A DNA stretch of 21,833 nucleotides from an uncultured Lachnospiraceae bacterium. GTDB lineage: Bacteria; Bacillota; Clostridia; Lachnospirales; Lachnospiraceae. A program made the translations under genes and the position numbers. The notes beneath the pieces were generated by a model. It was not told where the DNA came from, searched no databases, and worked only from the letters and a program-made list of their open reading frames with translations. Below, piece by piece: positions 15,149 to 21,100 of this stretch. The DNA is taken from NCBI GenBank assembly GCA_947174985.1, contig CAMWLB010000010.1:1-21833 (forward strand), written 5' to 3'. The number at the start of each line of letters is the position of its first letter. Position 1 is the stretch's first letter.

Positions 15149-15931
15149 ATGGGAAGTGTAAATGAACGGGAGACTGTGCGGGAGCAGTACAAGACGGCGG
15201 ATAAGCTGAATACAAGGATTTCCATTCATGAGAAGTATTCCACCAATAAACAGGGATGGGGCAGCTGGCTGTTTTCCCAATATGATATTTTTCCCAAGGC
15301 CAGGATACTGGAGCTTGGTTGTGGTACGGGAGATATATGGAAGTCCAATTTGCAACGGCTGGATAGAAGCGTTACATTGCGCCTGACTGATTTCTCGGAA
15401 AACATGGTTGCTGCCGTAAAGGAGACTCTTGGAGAACAGGATTTCATTTCCCATGGTGTGGTAAATATTGAGGATATTCCCTATGCTGCTGCTTCCTATG
15501 ACATTGTAATTGCCAATATGATGCTGTACCATGTACCCGATTTGAATAAGGGCTTATTGGAAGTAAGACGCGTGCTGTCAGAGGATGGCTGCTTTTACTG
15601 TGCGACATACGGGGAGAATGGAATCATGCCGTTTATTACAGGTTTGTTAAGGGAATACGGCGTGACGGATACCACGAACAAAAATTTTACGCTGCAAAAT
15701 GGATGTGAGATTTTGAAAGAGCATTTTACAGAGGTACAGAGAGTGGATTATGCAGATTCTCTTGCGGTGACGGATGTTGACGATATGCTGGATTATATTG
15801 AGTCGCTTGCCAATATGTCCCAGGCCGCGTCGGTTGGCAGGAGCACGTTAAAGAGGGTTTTGGAAAATGAGATGCGGGACGGCGTTTTGCATGTACCGAA
15901 GGAGTATGGCATGTTTATCTGCCGGAAGTGA
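15149..15931 (+). CDS. Class I SAM-dependent methyltransferase
   Basis: 260 residues. SAM-binding motif I is ILELGCGTGDIW (ELGCGTG at 55-61), followed by the acidic end of strand 2 in RLTDFSENM (about 78-86) and motif IV-like IVIANMMLYHVPD near 128-140. This is the Methyltransf_11/25 type fold; substrate unknown. GAGGG lies 9 bp upstream of the ATG. It follows the TPM gene by 57 bp without an obvious terminator, so read-through from the 13085 promoter is possible, but I see no functional link. Confidence 0.85.
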   Translation: MGSVNERETVREQYKTADKLNTRISIHEKYSTNKQGWGSWLFSQYDIFPKARILELGCGTGDIWKSNLQRLDRSVTLRLTDFSENMVAAVKETLGEQDFISHGVVNIEDIPYAAASYDIVIANMMLYHVPDLNKGLLEVRRVLSEDGCFYCATYGENGIMPFITGLLREYGVTDTTNKNFTLQNGCEILKEHFTEVQRVDYADSLAVTDVDDMLDYIESLANMSQAASVGRSTLKRVLENEMRDGVLHVPKEYGMFICRK

Positions 15932-16006
15932 GAGGATAAAAAGAATCTGCAAAAATGCAGTCTGTATGAAGTTTAAAGTTGTGCATTTTTACGATATGTG
16001 TTAAGA

Positions 16007-16012
16007 TATAAT
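16007..16012 (+). promoter_or_regulatory. -10 box of the small toxin transcript
   Basis: A perfect TATAAT about 88 bp before the toxin start, with no convincing -35 box at 16-18 bp. Transcription from about 16019 would give a leader of about 80 nt containing the antisense-pairing repeat at 16025-16036. Confidence 0.5.
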
Positions 16013-16099
16013 TGGCGTTGCCAGACAGTACGGTAAGCGGTTCGCCTTTGCCAGAATGAGTACATTTTGAGAACTTCCGGTATCTTGGAGGTGATACAT

Positions 16100-16258
16100 A
16101 TGGAAAATAAGGGAAAGGAATGTTTGATGGTGGAATTAATAGTAGAGATTGTCGGTATTGTGGTGACTGTGATTAGCATTATCATTACGGTTATCAGCAT
16201 CCGGCAGACTGCTAAGAAAGATAAGCATCAAAGAAGCAACCGTCCCGACCAAGGCTAA
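16100..16258 (+). CDS. Small hydrophobic peptide, candidate type I (holin-like) toxin
   Basis: 52 residues: a short polar start, one strongly hydrophobic segment at about 10-33 (MVELIVEIVGIVVTVISIII) and a basic, polar tail (KKDKHQRSNRPDQG). This is the build of Fst/TxpA/holin-like membrane toxins, which depolarise the membrane when overproduced. GGAGGTG lies 6 bp upstream of the ATG; a second in-frame ATG at 16127 would give a 43-residue form beginning MVELIV. The stop TAA (16256-16258) lies directly before the 3' arm of the terminator, whose 5' arm is inside the coding sequence. An antisense RNA gene faces it from the right, and a 12-nt repeat in the leader can pair with that RNA. The toxin role is inferred from architecture. 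Confidence 0.75.
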   Translation: MENKGKECLMVELIVEIVGIVVTVISIIITVISIRQTAKKDKHQRSNRPDQG

Positions 16259-16321
16259 GGTTGCTTCTTTGTAAGTAACTATCCATTGGGCGAACCGTTA
16301 CTGTACGGCAACGCCTTCTTT
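16225..16321 (-). ncRNA. Candidate antisense antitoxin RNA
   Basis: A consensus promoter on the minus strand (16356-16328) would start an RNA near 16321 that runs leftward for about 95 nt into the shared hairpin. It is fully complementary to the toxin mRNA's 3' end. Its 5' part also pairs with the toxin leader: plus-strand ACTGTACGGCAA (16300-16311) repeats ACAGTACGGTAA (16025-16036), so 11 of 12 positions can pair including one wobble. The same 5' part can fold as a hairpin (GGCG...CGCC with CCGT/ACGG inside). Both ends are estimated from sequence. Confidence 0.68.
16229..16271. terminator. Shared two-way terminator of toxin and antisense RNA
   Basis: Arms 16229-16241 and 16259-16271 pair perfectly over 13 bp (CAAAGAAGCAACC with GGTTGCTTCTTTG) around a 17-nt loop. 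It contains the end of the toxin gene. Both strands can form it, as in par/Fst-type loci where two converging RNAs share a terminator. Only TTCTTT within the stem supplies U residues. Confidence 0.75.
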
Positions 16322-16327
16322 CATTAA

Positions 16328-16356
16328 ATTGTATCAGAGCGATGATATCTTGTCAA
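16328..16356 (-). promoter_or_regulatory. Promoter of the antisense RNA
   Basis: Minus strand TTGACA (16356-16351), 17-bp spacer, TACAAT (16333-16328). It is stronger than the toxin's own promoter, as expected for an unstable antitoxin RNA made in excess. There is no open frame downstream on this strand. Confidence 0.75.
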
Positions 16357-16368
16357 TGATTGATACAT

Positions 16369-16404
16369 AAAAAAGCACCCACATGACGGTATGGGTGTTT
16401 TTTA
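16369..16404 (-). terminator. Terminator of rpsT
   Basis: On the minus strand AAAAAACACCCA (16403-16392) pairs with TGGGTGCTTTTTT (16381-16369) apart from one bulged base, beginning 15 bp after the rpsT stop. The flanking A and T runs make it usable from both sides. Confidence 0.8.
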
Positions 16405-16418
16405 TGCGTTATATACAT

Positions 16419-16682
16419 TTAAGCCATTTTGTTCACTGCGATAGCAAGGCGGGATACTTTTCTGGAAGCATTGTTCTTGTGGTATACTCCCTTGGAAGCA
16501 GCAGCCTCGATTATCTTTGTTGCATTGGCTAAAGCGGCAGAAGCAACAGCCTTATCGCCGGTTTCAACGGCAGCAAATACTTTCTTCATTGCTGTCTTAA
16601 CGCTTGACCTAATAGCTTTATTTCTGTCAGCCTTGGTTTGTGCTACTAAAATTCTCTTTTTTGCAGATTTGATGTTAGCCAA
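16419..16682 (-). CDS. rpsT: 30S ribosomal protein S20
   Basis: 87 residues, the standard S20 length, beginning (M)ANIKSAKKRILVAQTKADRN and rich in Lys and Ala, with the helical pattern of S20, which binds 16S rRNA near the bottom of the 30S body. The start codon is TTG (16682-16680); no in-frame ATG lies nearby, and GGAGGTG is placed 8 bp upstream, so the start is firm. E. coli rpsT likewise uses a UUG start, where it is tied to autoregulation. It has its own consensus promoter and terminator and lies head to head with gpr, as in other spore formers where rpsT and gpr are neighbours. Confidence 0.97.
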   Translation of the reverse strand: MANIKSAKKRILVAQTKADRNKAIRSSVKTAMKKVFAAVETGDKAVASAALANATKIIEAAASKGVYHKNNASRKVSRLAIAVNKMA

Positions 16683-16774
16683 TATCTACACCTCCCATTT
16701 TCCGATGCTCTTGTTTTTTAGAAAATGTTTCATTTAGGCCTGACACGGACGACCAATGTAAACATACGCATATT

Positions 16775-16803
16775 ATTGTAGAGGAACAAGACGAGAATGT
16801 CAA
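16775..16803 (-). promoter_or_regulatory. Promoter of rpsT
   Basis: Minus strand TTGACA (16803-16798), 17-bp spacer, TACAAT (16780-16775). It leaves an untranslated leader of about 85 nt before the TTG start. Confidence 0.8.
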
Positions 16804-16881
16804 TACATATTTTTCCGCTTTCTGCAAAAAATGTTACTGTTCAGTGTAATAAAATCAAAATGCAGAAAGGTACGGAGTAAA

Positions 16882-17796
16882 ATGAGCTGTTTTCAGGTAA
16901 GGACGGATTTGGCACTGGAGGCAAGAGAGAGTATCACAGATGCGGACAGTACGCTGCGGGGTGTGAAACTGGAGGAAGATTATGATGAGGAGACGGATAT
17001 CAGGGTCACCAAAGTAGAAATTACCACAAAAAATGGTGCAAAAGCCATGGGAAAGCCAATGGGCACCTATATTACCATTGAAGCGCCGAATATGCTGGAG
17101 CCGGACGAGGACTATCACCGTGAAATTTCCCATGTGATTGCGGGTCGGCTGATGGAAATCATACCCAATGTTGGAAAAGAGCAGGAGATTTTAGTGGTGG
17201 GGCTTGGCAACCGCAAGGTGACGGCAGATGCGTTGGGACCTTATGTTGTGGACAATCTGTTTATCACCAGGCATATCGTCAGAGAATATGGGAAAGCAGC
17301 ATACAATAAAGAGCACATGAATATTATCAGCAGCATTGAGCCGGGCGTGACGGGAGAAACGGGAATGGAGGCGGCGGAAATTTTAAAGGGCGTGGTGGAA
17401 CAGACTTCTCCCAACGTCATGATAGTGATTGATGCATTGGCAGCGAGAAGCACCAGACGGCTGAACCGGACAATACAGATTACCGACACGGGCATACACC
17501 CCGGTTCCGGTGTGGGAAACCATAGAAATGCCCTGACAAAAGAAAATATGGGAGTTCCCGTGATTGCCATAGGGGTTCCTACTGTGGTGGATGCGGCGAC
17601 GATTGTAAGTGATGCGCTGGAAAAACTTTTAGGAGAAGCGGATGAGGCAGACAGGCGCTGTTATATGGAAAACAGCCGGAATGCATTATCGGAGTTACAC
17701 AATATGTATGTGACCAGCAAGGATATTGATGCCGTTGTCAAACGGGTAAGCTATACGGTGTCAGAGGGCATCAATATTGCACTGGAACTGGCATAA
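16882..17796 (+). CDS. gpr: Germination protease GPR
   Basis: 304 residues from ATG 16882 (GGAG 4 bp upstream; matches the family start MSCFQVRTDLALEARE, so an earlier in-frame ATG at 16831 is rejected). GPR is made as a zymogen in the forespore, trims itself, and on germination degrades the small acid-soluble spore proteins. Family landmarks: the propeptide RTDLALEARE, ILVVGLGNRKVTADALGP, PGVTGETGMEAAEIL, IDALAARSTRRLNRTIQ, and GSGVGNHRNALTKE. The length is somewhat shorter than the approximately 370 residues of Bacillus GPR but usual for clostridia. Divergent from rpsT, followed by spoIIP after 67 bp. I could not place a clear sigma-F/G promoter in the 16804-16881 interval. Confidence 0.96.
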   Translation: MSCFQVRTDLALEARESITDADSTLRGVKLEEDYDEETDIRVTKVEITTKNGAKAMGKPMGTYITIEAPNMLEPDEDYHREISHVIAGRLMEIIPNVGKEQEILVVGLGNRKVTADALGPYVVDNLFITRHIVREYGKAAYNKEHMNIISSIEPGVTGETGMEAAEILKGVVEQTSPNVMIVIDALAARSTRRLNRTIQITDTGIHPGSGVGNHRNALTKENMGVPVIAIGVPTVVDAATIVSDALEKLLGEADEADRRCYMENSRNALSELHNMYVTSKDIDAVVKRVSYTVSEGINIALELA

Positions 17797-17863
17797 GAGT
17801 ATGTAAAGCGGAGATTGGTATAGAGAAAGCGGGGGAGGCATATATTACAAAAGAGGTGATATT

Positions 17864-19081
17864 TTGCGGTATTTAAAAGATTACGGGGGCGGACTGAGGC
17901 GCGTCACATCCTCTGTGGTACTGCTCCTTATTTTGTTGATATATACATGCGGCATGGGAAGCCAGAATTTTTTTCTGCCGCTTTTTACATATTCCGCGGA
18001 TGGAGGCGAGGGTCCTGCAATGGCAATCAGCAATGGGCTGATGAGTCTGATGCCGCTCTGTTATTATAATCGGGAAAAAGTGGAAGAGCCGGAAGTACCA
18101 CAAAGTGTGCTTCCTGCTGAAGAGGAGATTACTTTACATATTATATCGGGAGACGGAGAAGAGGGAAGCAGGACGGACAGGGAGCCGATAGAAGAACCGG
18201 TATCGGCTTCGGGAGAAACTCTGGAGGAGGCGCTGCAGTCGGAAGCGCTTACTTTGGATGAGCTTTTGACGCAGGAAAACAGTATGTATCGTTTTCAGGC
18301 ACCACAAAAAGTGGCGGAGTATGATTGGGACGCGCTGACGGACTACGCCACACTGATCTCTACTTTTTATACGATTGACAGCACAGCACAGGGGGGCAGT
18401 GATTTGTTTAATCTGGAGAGTCTGATGGGCATGGATGTTACCATAGACAAGACGGGAGAAGGTCCGCAGATTTTAATTTACCATACCCACTCCAGAGAAA
18501 GCTTTATCGATTCAGAGCCGGGAAACCGTGCGGACACTATAGTCGGTGTCGGAGAGTTTCTGGCACAGCTTTTGACAGAGGAATATGGTTATACGGTTTT
18601 GCACTATACGGAGGAGTTTGATACGGTGAGGGACAGCGCCTATGCCAATTCACTGCCGGCGCTGGAGACGCTTTTGGCACAGTACCCATCCATCCAGGTG
18701 GTGATCGATTTGCACCGTGATGCGGGAAATGCAAGCCGCAATATGGTGATGGATATAGATGGCAGAAGGACGGCGCGCTTTATGTTCTTTAACGGGATAT
18801 CCCGCAGTAAAAAAACGGGTGATATTGATTATCTCTACAATCCGAATCTGGAAGAAAACCTTGCCTTTTCCTTTCAGATGCAGGCAGCAGCAGGGCAGTA
18901 CTACCCGGGGCTTACCAGAAATATATACATCAAGCAGTACCGCTACAATATGCACTTAAGAGGGCGCACCCTGCTCATTGAGCTGGGTGACGAGAACAAT
19001 ACGGTTGAGGAGGCAAAGAATGCCTGCTATCCGCTGGCTTTCCTTTTGGATGCGGTGCTTTCAGGCAAAGCCCGTCCTTGA
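17864..19081 (+). CDS. spoIIP: Stage II sporulation protein P
   Basis: 405 residues. SpoIIP is a peptidoglycan amidase/endopeptidase that works with SpoIID and SpoIIM to thin septal wall during forespore engulfment. The start is a TTG (17864) with GAGGTG 5 bp upstream. A membrane anchor covers about 16-40, followed by an acidic linker (about 70-150) and the catalytic domain: ILIYHTHSRESF (H207, H209), VVIDLHRDAGN (H284) and TLLIELGDENNT (E373), which correspond to the zinc/catalytic His-His-Glu set of the family. Its order after gpr is the classical one. The last 107 bp overlap the end of nagA on the other strand, and no terminator is visible between the two converging genes. Confidence 0.96.
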   Translation: MRYLKDYGGGLRRVTSSVVLLLILLIYTCGMGSQNFFLPLFTYSADGGEGPAMAISNGLMSLMPLCYYNREKVEEPEVPQSVLPAEEEITLHIISGDGEEGSRTDREPIEEPVSASGETLEEALQSEALTLDELLTQENSMYRFQAPQKVAEYDWDALTDYATLISTFYTIDSTAQGGSDLFNLESLMGMDVTIDKTGEGPQILIYHTHSRESFIDSEPGNRADTIVGVGEFLAQLLTEEYGYTVLHYTEEFDTVRDSAYANSLPALETLLAQYPSIQVVIDLHRDAGNASRNMVMDIDGRRTARFMFFNGISRSKKTGDIDYLYNPNLEENLAFSFQMQAAAGQYYPGLTRNIYIKQYRYNMHLRGRTLLIELGDENNTVEEAKNACYPLAFLLDAVLSGKARP

Positions 19082-20279
19082 TAACGGATGTTATAGAAAG
19101 GTCTTGTTGATTTAAAATAAGAAAATGTGCTTTCTTGCCCACAGATATGCTGCCGTAGAGCTTATCCATACCGATGGAGCGGCAGGGATTGATGGTTGCG
19201 GCTCTCACGGCGCTTTCCAGCGGAATGCCCATGGAAACGGCTGTAAGCATGCAGCCATAAAGCGGCGTCACACTTCCGGCAAGTGTGCCGTCCGAGAGCA
19301 CGGCGCGGCTGCCTGAAACAAAAACAGTAAGACCGCCAAGCCGGTAATGACCATCGGGCTTTCCCGCTGCTTCCATGCTGTCGCTGATGAGAACGATGCG
19401 CTCTTCCCCAAAAAGCCGGAAGGCAGCCCTGATTGCGCTGGGGGCGATGTGTACGCCGTCGCAGATAAGCTCGGCAAAGCAGGAGGGCGTATCGAAGGCG
19501 GCGCCGATAACGCCGGGCGAGCGGTGGGTGAAGGGCGGCATGGCGTTGAAAAGATGTGTCACATGGTCGGCGCCCGCAGAAAAAGCGGCCATTGCCGTAT
19601 CATAGTCAGCTTCGGTGTGGGCGACAGAAAAGCGGAATTCTTCACAGCACTCTTCGATGCAGGAGATTGCGCCGGAAAGCTCCGGTGCAAGAGAAACCAG
19701 CCGGATGAGCCCGTCCGCCTTTTTTTGTAAACGCCGGAGCAGGGAAGCGTCAGGCTGTAAAATATGCGCGTCGTTCTGCGCGCCTTTTTTGTGTGCGCTG
19801 ATAAAAGGCCCTTCCATGTGGATACCAATCAAGTCGGCGGTCTGCTGTGCGGTTTTACAGCAGAGCTGTGCCTTTCTGTAGTGCGCCGCGTTTTCGCAGA
19901 TGCCAGATAAATCAGCTTCAGGAAGCGTCATGGTGGCAGGGCAGATGGAAGTGACGCCATGGGAGAGAGCAAAGGAACCGATGGCGTCAAAAGCATCGGG
20001 TGTGCCGTCACAGAAGTCGTAACCGTCGCAGCCGTGGAAGTGGATATCCGTCAGCCCCGGCAGCACGTAACAGCCTGCCGCGTCAAAGACGGAGGTGTCT
20101 TCGGCTAAATCCGGTGTATTTGCAGAACAGGATGTTGCTGTGTCCGAAGCGTTTTTTGTGGTGTTTGTATCAGAAGCATCGGGGGCAGTCAGGGCTGTGA
20201 TGAGACTGCCGGATGTGTGTACCGTCATGGGGGCAAAGGTGTTATTTTCCGTAAAGACGAGGCCGTTTTTGATTATCAT
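18975..20279 (-). CDS. nagA: N-acetylglucosamine-6-phosphate deacetylase
   Basis: 434 residues, an amidohydrolase that makes glucosamine-6-phosphate and acetate from GlcNAc-6-P. Seen: the metal motif in LTDIHFHGCDGYDF (H80, H82), MEGPFIS with the metal-binding Glu, AHTEADYD, HLFNAMPPFTHR and the catalytic Asp in LISDSMEAAGK. Two oddities. Residues about 33-62 are a Ser/Thr/Asp/Asn/Ala-rich insertion before the first barrel strand. The family normally ends soon after the strand read here as ITSVIKDGLCLK, but this frame runs on for 27 residues (Pro/His/Ser-rich) antisense to the end of spoIIP. AAGGA lies 11 bp before the ATG and a consensus promoter is upstream. No nagB or transporter is adjacent. 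Confidence 0.93.
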   Translation of the reverse strand: MIIKNGLVFTENNTFAPMTVHTSGSLITALTAPDASDTNTTKNASDTATSCSANTPDLAEDTSVFDAAGCYVLPGLTDIHFHGCDGYDFCDGTPDAFDAIGSFALSHGVTSICPATMTLPEADLSGICENAAHYRKAQLCCKTAQQTADLIGIHMEGPFISAHKKGAQNDAHILQPDASLLRRLQKKADGLIRLVSLAPELSGAISCIEECCEEFRFSVAHTEADYDTAMAAFSAGADHVTHLFNAMPPFTHRSPGVIGAAFDTPSCFAELICDGVHIAPSAIRAAFRLFGEERIVLISDSMEAAGKPDGHYRLGGLTVFVSGSRAVLSDGTLAGSVTPLYGCMLTAVSMGIPLESAVRAATINPCRSIGMDKLYGSISVGKKAHFLILNQQDLSITSVIKDGLCLKAPHPKGKPADSRHSLPPQPYCSRHPAQ

Positions 20280-20341
20280 AAGGGGGAGATTCCTTTCCTG
20301 TGCCGCGGGATTGAAAGCGGCATGGTTTTCTTTTGCTATAT

Positions 20342-20370
20342 ATTATAATGCCCGGTGTTGGGGGATTCAA
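20342..20370 (-). promoter_or_regulatory. Promoter of nagA
   Basis: Minus strand TTGAAT (20370-20365), 17-bp spacer, perfect TATAAT (20347-20342), 62 bp before the nagA ATG. No clear NagR/YvoA-type operator was recognised. Confidence 0.75.
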
Positions 20371-20417
20371 TAGAAATTCGCACTTTGGGTGCGTAGGGAG
20401 GATTTGCGGCGAGTGAC

Positions 20418-20573
20418 GCCGTTATCGGGGCTATATGCCTGTTCAGACGCGCTCTCGCTCGGATAAAAACGTAGTGGACGCTAGGCTCGAAAATACCTCG
20501 CCAAGTCATGCCTGCATGACTTTGTGCCACCGTTTTTATACGGTCTGAACAGGCATATAGCCCCGATAACGGC
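20418..20573 (-). repeat. Hairpin repeat element E2 (reverse orientation)
   Basis: Arms 20418-20448 and 20543-20573 are exact reverse complements over 31 bp. The 94-nt core, read on the minus strand, has the inner stem TATAAAAACG/CGTTTTTAT, a 9-bp hairpin AAGTCATGC/GCATGACTT (20503-20511 and 20514-20522), a conserved CGAGCCTAGCGTCC stretch, then CCGAGCGAGAGCGC against the P1 arm. About 15 of 94 core positions differ from E3, but the outer arms share nothing. TTGCGG/CCGCAA outside the arms could extend the helix. E2 lies in the nagA promoter-side intergenic region; 20574-20768 beyond it holds no gene that I can see. Confidence 0.88.
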
Positions 20574-20768
20574 TGGAATCCGCAAGGACCGCTACACGCC
20601 TAAGTGACGCTTTGGGAAAACGCTGCGCGACAGGATTCAGGCTTGTTGAGTAAGGCAGCTAAAGACAACCAAACCACCGTTTACTTCCCCCATGTTCGCC
20701 ATTGCAATTTTTCCCTAAAGCCATTGTTGCGATACGTCACATTTAGCTGTTATTATCTGCGGCAATCA

Positions 20769-20923
20769 GCCTGTACAGCAGCCCATTCCCAAAGGAGCCC
20801 ATTAAGAAACGCCGGCACAAAGTCATGCAAGCATGACTTGGCGAGATCCTTTCGAGCCTAGCGTCCGCTGCGTTTCTTGCTGAGCGAGAGCGCGGCTCCG
20901 TGGGAATGGGCTGCTGTACAGGC
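20769..20923 (+). repeat. Hairpin repeat element E3
   Basis: Arms 20769-20799 (31 nt) and 20894-20923 (30 nt) pair except for a one-base bulge plus a mismatch. The 94-nt core (20800-20893) has the inner stem AAGAAACGC/GCGTTTCTT, the hairpin AAGTCATGC/GCATGACTT (20820-20828 and 20831-20839), CGAGCCTAGCGTCC and GAGCGAGAGCGC. It has the same orientation as E1 and is opposite to E2, which lies 195 bp away. Flanks ATCAGCC before and GGCGTGACTTGC after match those of E1. Confidence 0.88.
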
Positions 20924-21100
20924 GTGACTTGCCACAACCTCACTGTGACTTGCCGTAACCCTCAATTCCAAACGTAATATGCCGCAATTTCCACAATGTG
21001 AGCTTGTAAGAACGTACAATTCGTGGTAACATAAATTACAAAACAATGCAAAATTTACATACAAAAAATTGACAGAAAACAACATAAAAGGAGTAGCAAA
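20924..21100 (+). other. Intergenic stretch between E3 and the repeat-domain protein
   Basis: Part of the 821-bp gene-free interval 20280-21100, which otherwise holds the nagA promoter, E2 and E3. GTGACTTGCC occurs twice here (20924-20933 and 20945-20954), the first being the E3 downstream flank. From about 20960 the sequence becomes AT-rich and carries a candidate promoter. I see no protein-coding frame or RNA gene in it. Confidence 0.5.
21004..21032 (+). promoter_or_regulatory. Candidate promoter of the repeat-domain protein gene
   Basis: TTGTAA (21004-21009), 17-bp spacer, TAACAT (21027-21032), about 70 bp before the ATG. Moderate match. A TTGACA at 21072-21077 has no -10 box before the gene and is not used here. 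Confidence 0.4.

Noticed and set aside
14264..15532. 422-codon minus-strand open frame across the TPM and methyltransferase genes
   Set aside because: It spans two real genes and their gap in antisense, and its translation has no recognisable family or ribosome site.
20418..20923. E2/E3 as integron attC sites or an insertion sequence
   Set aside because: No attC R-box pattern, integrase, transposase or target-site duplication can be seen in or next to them.
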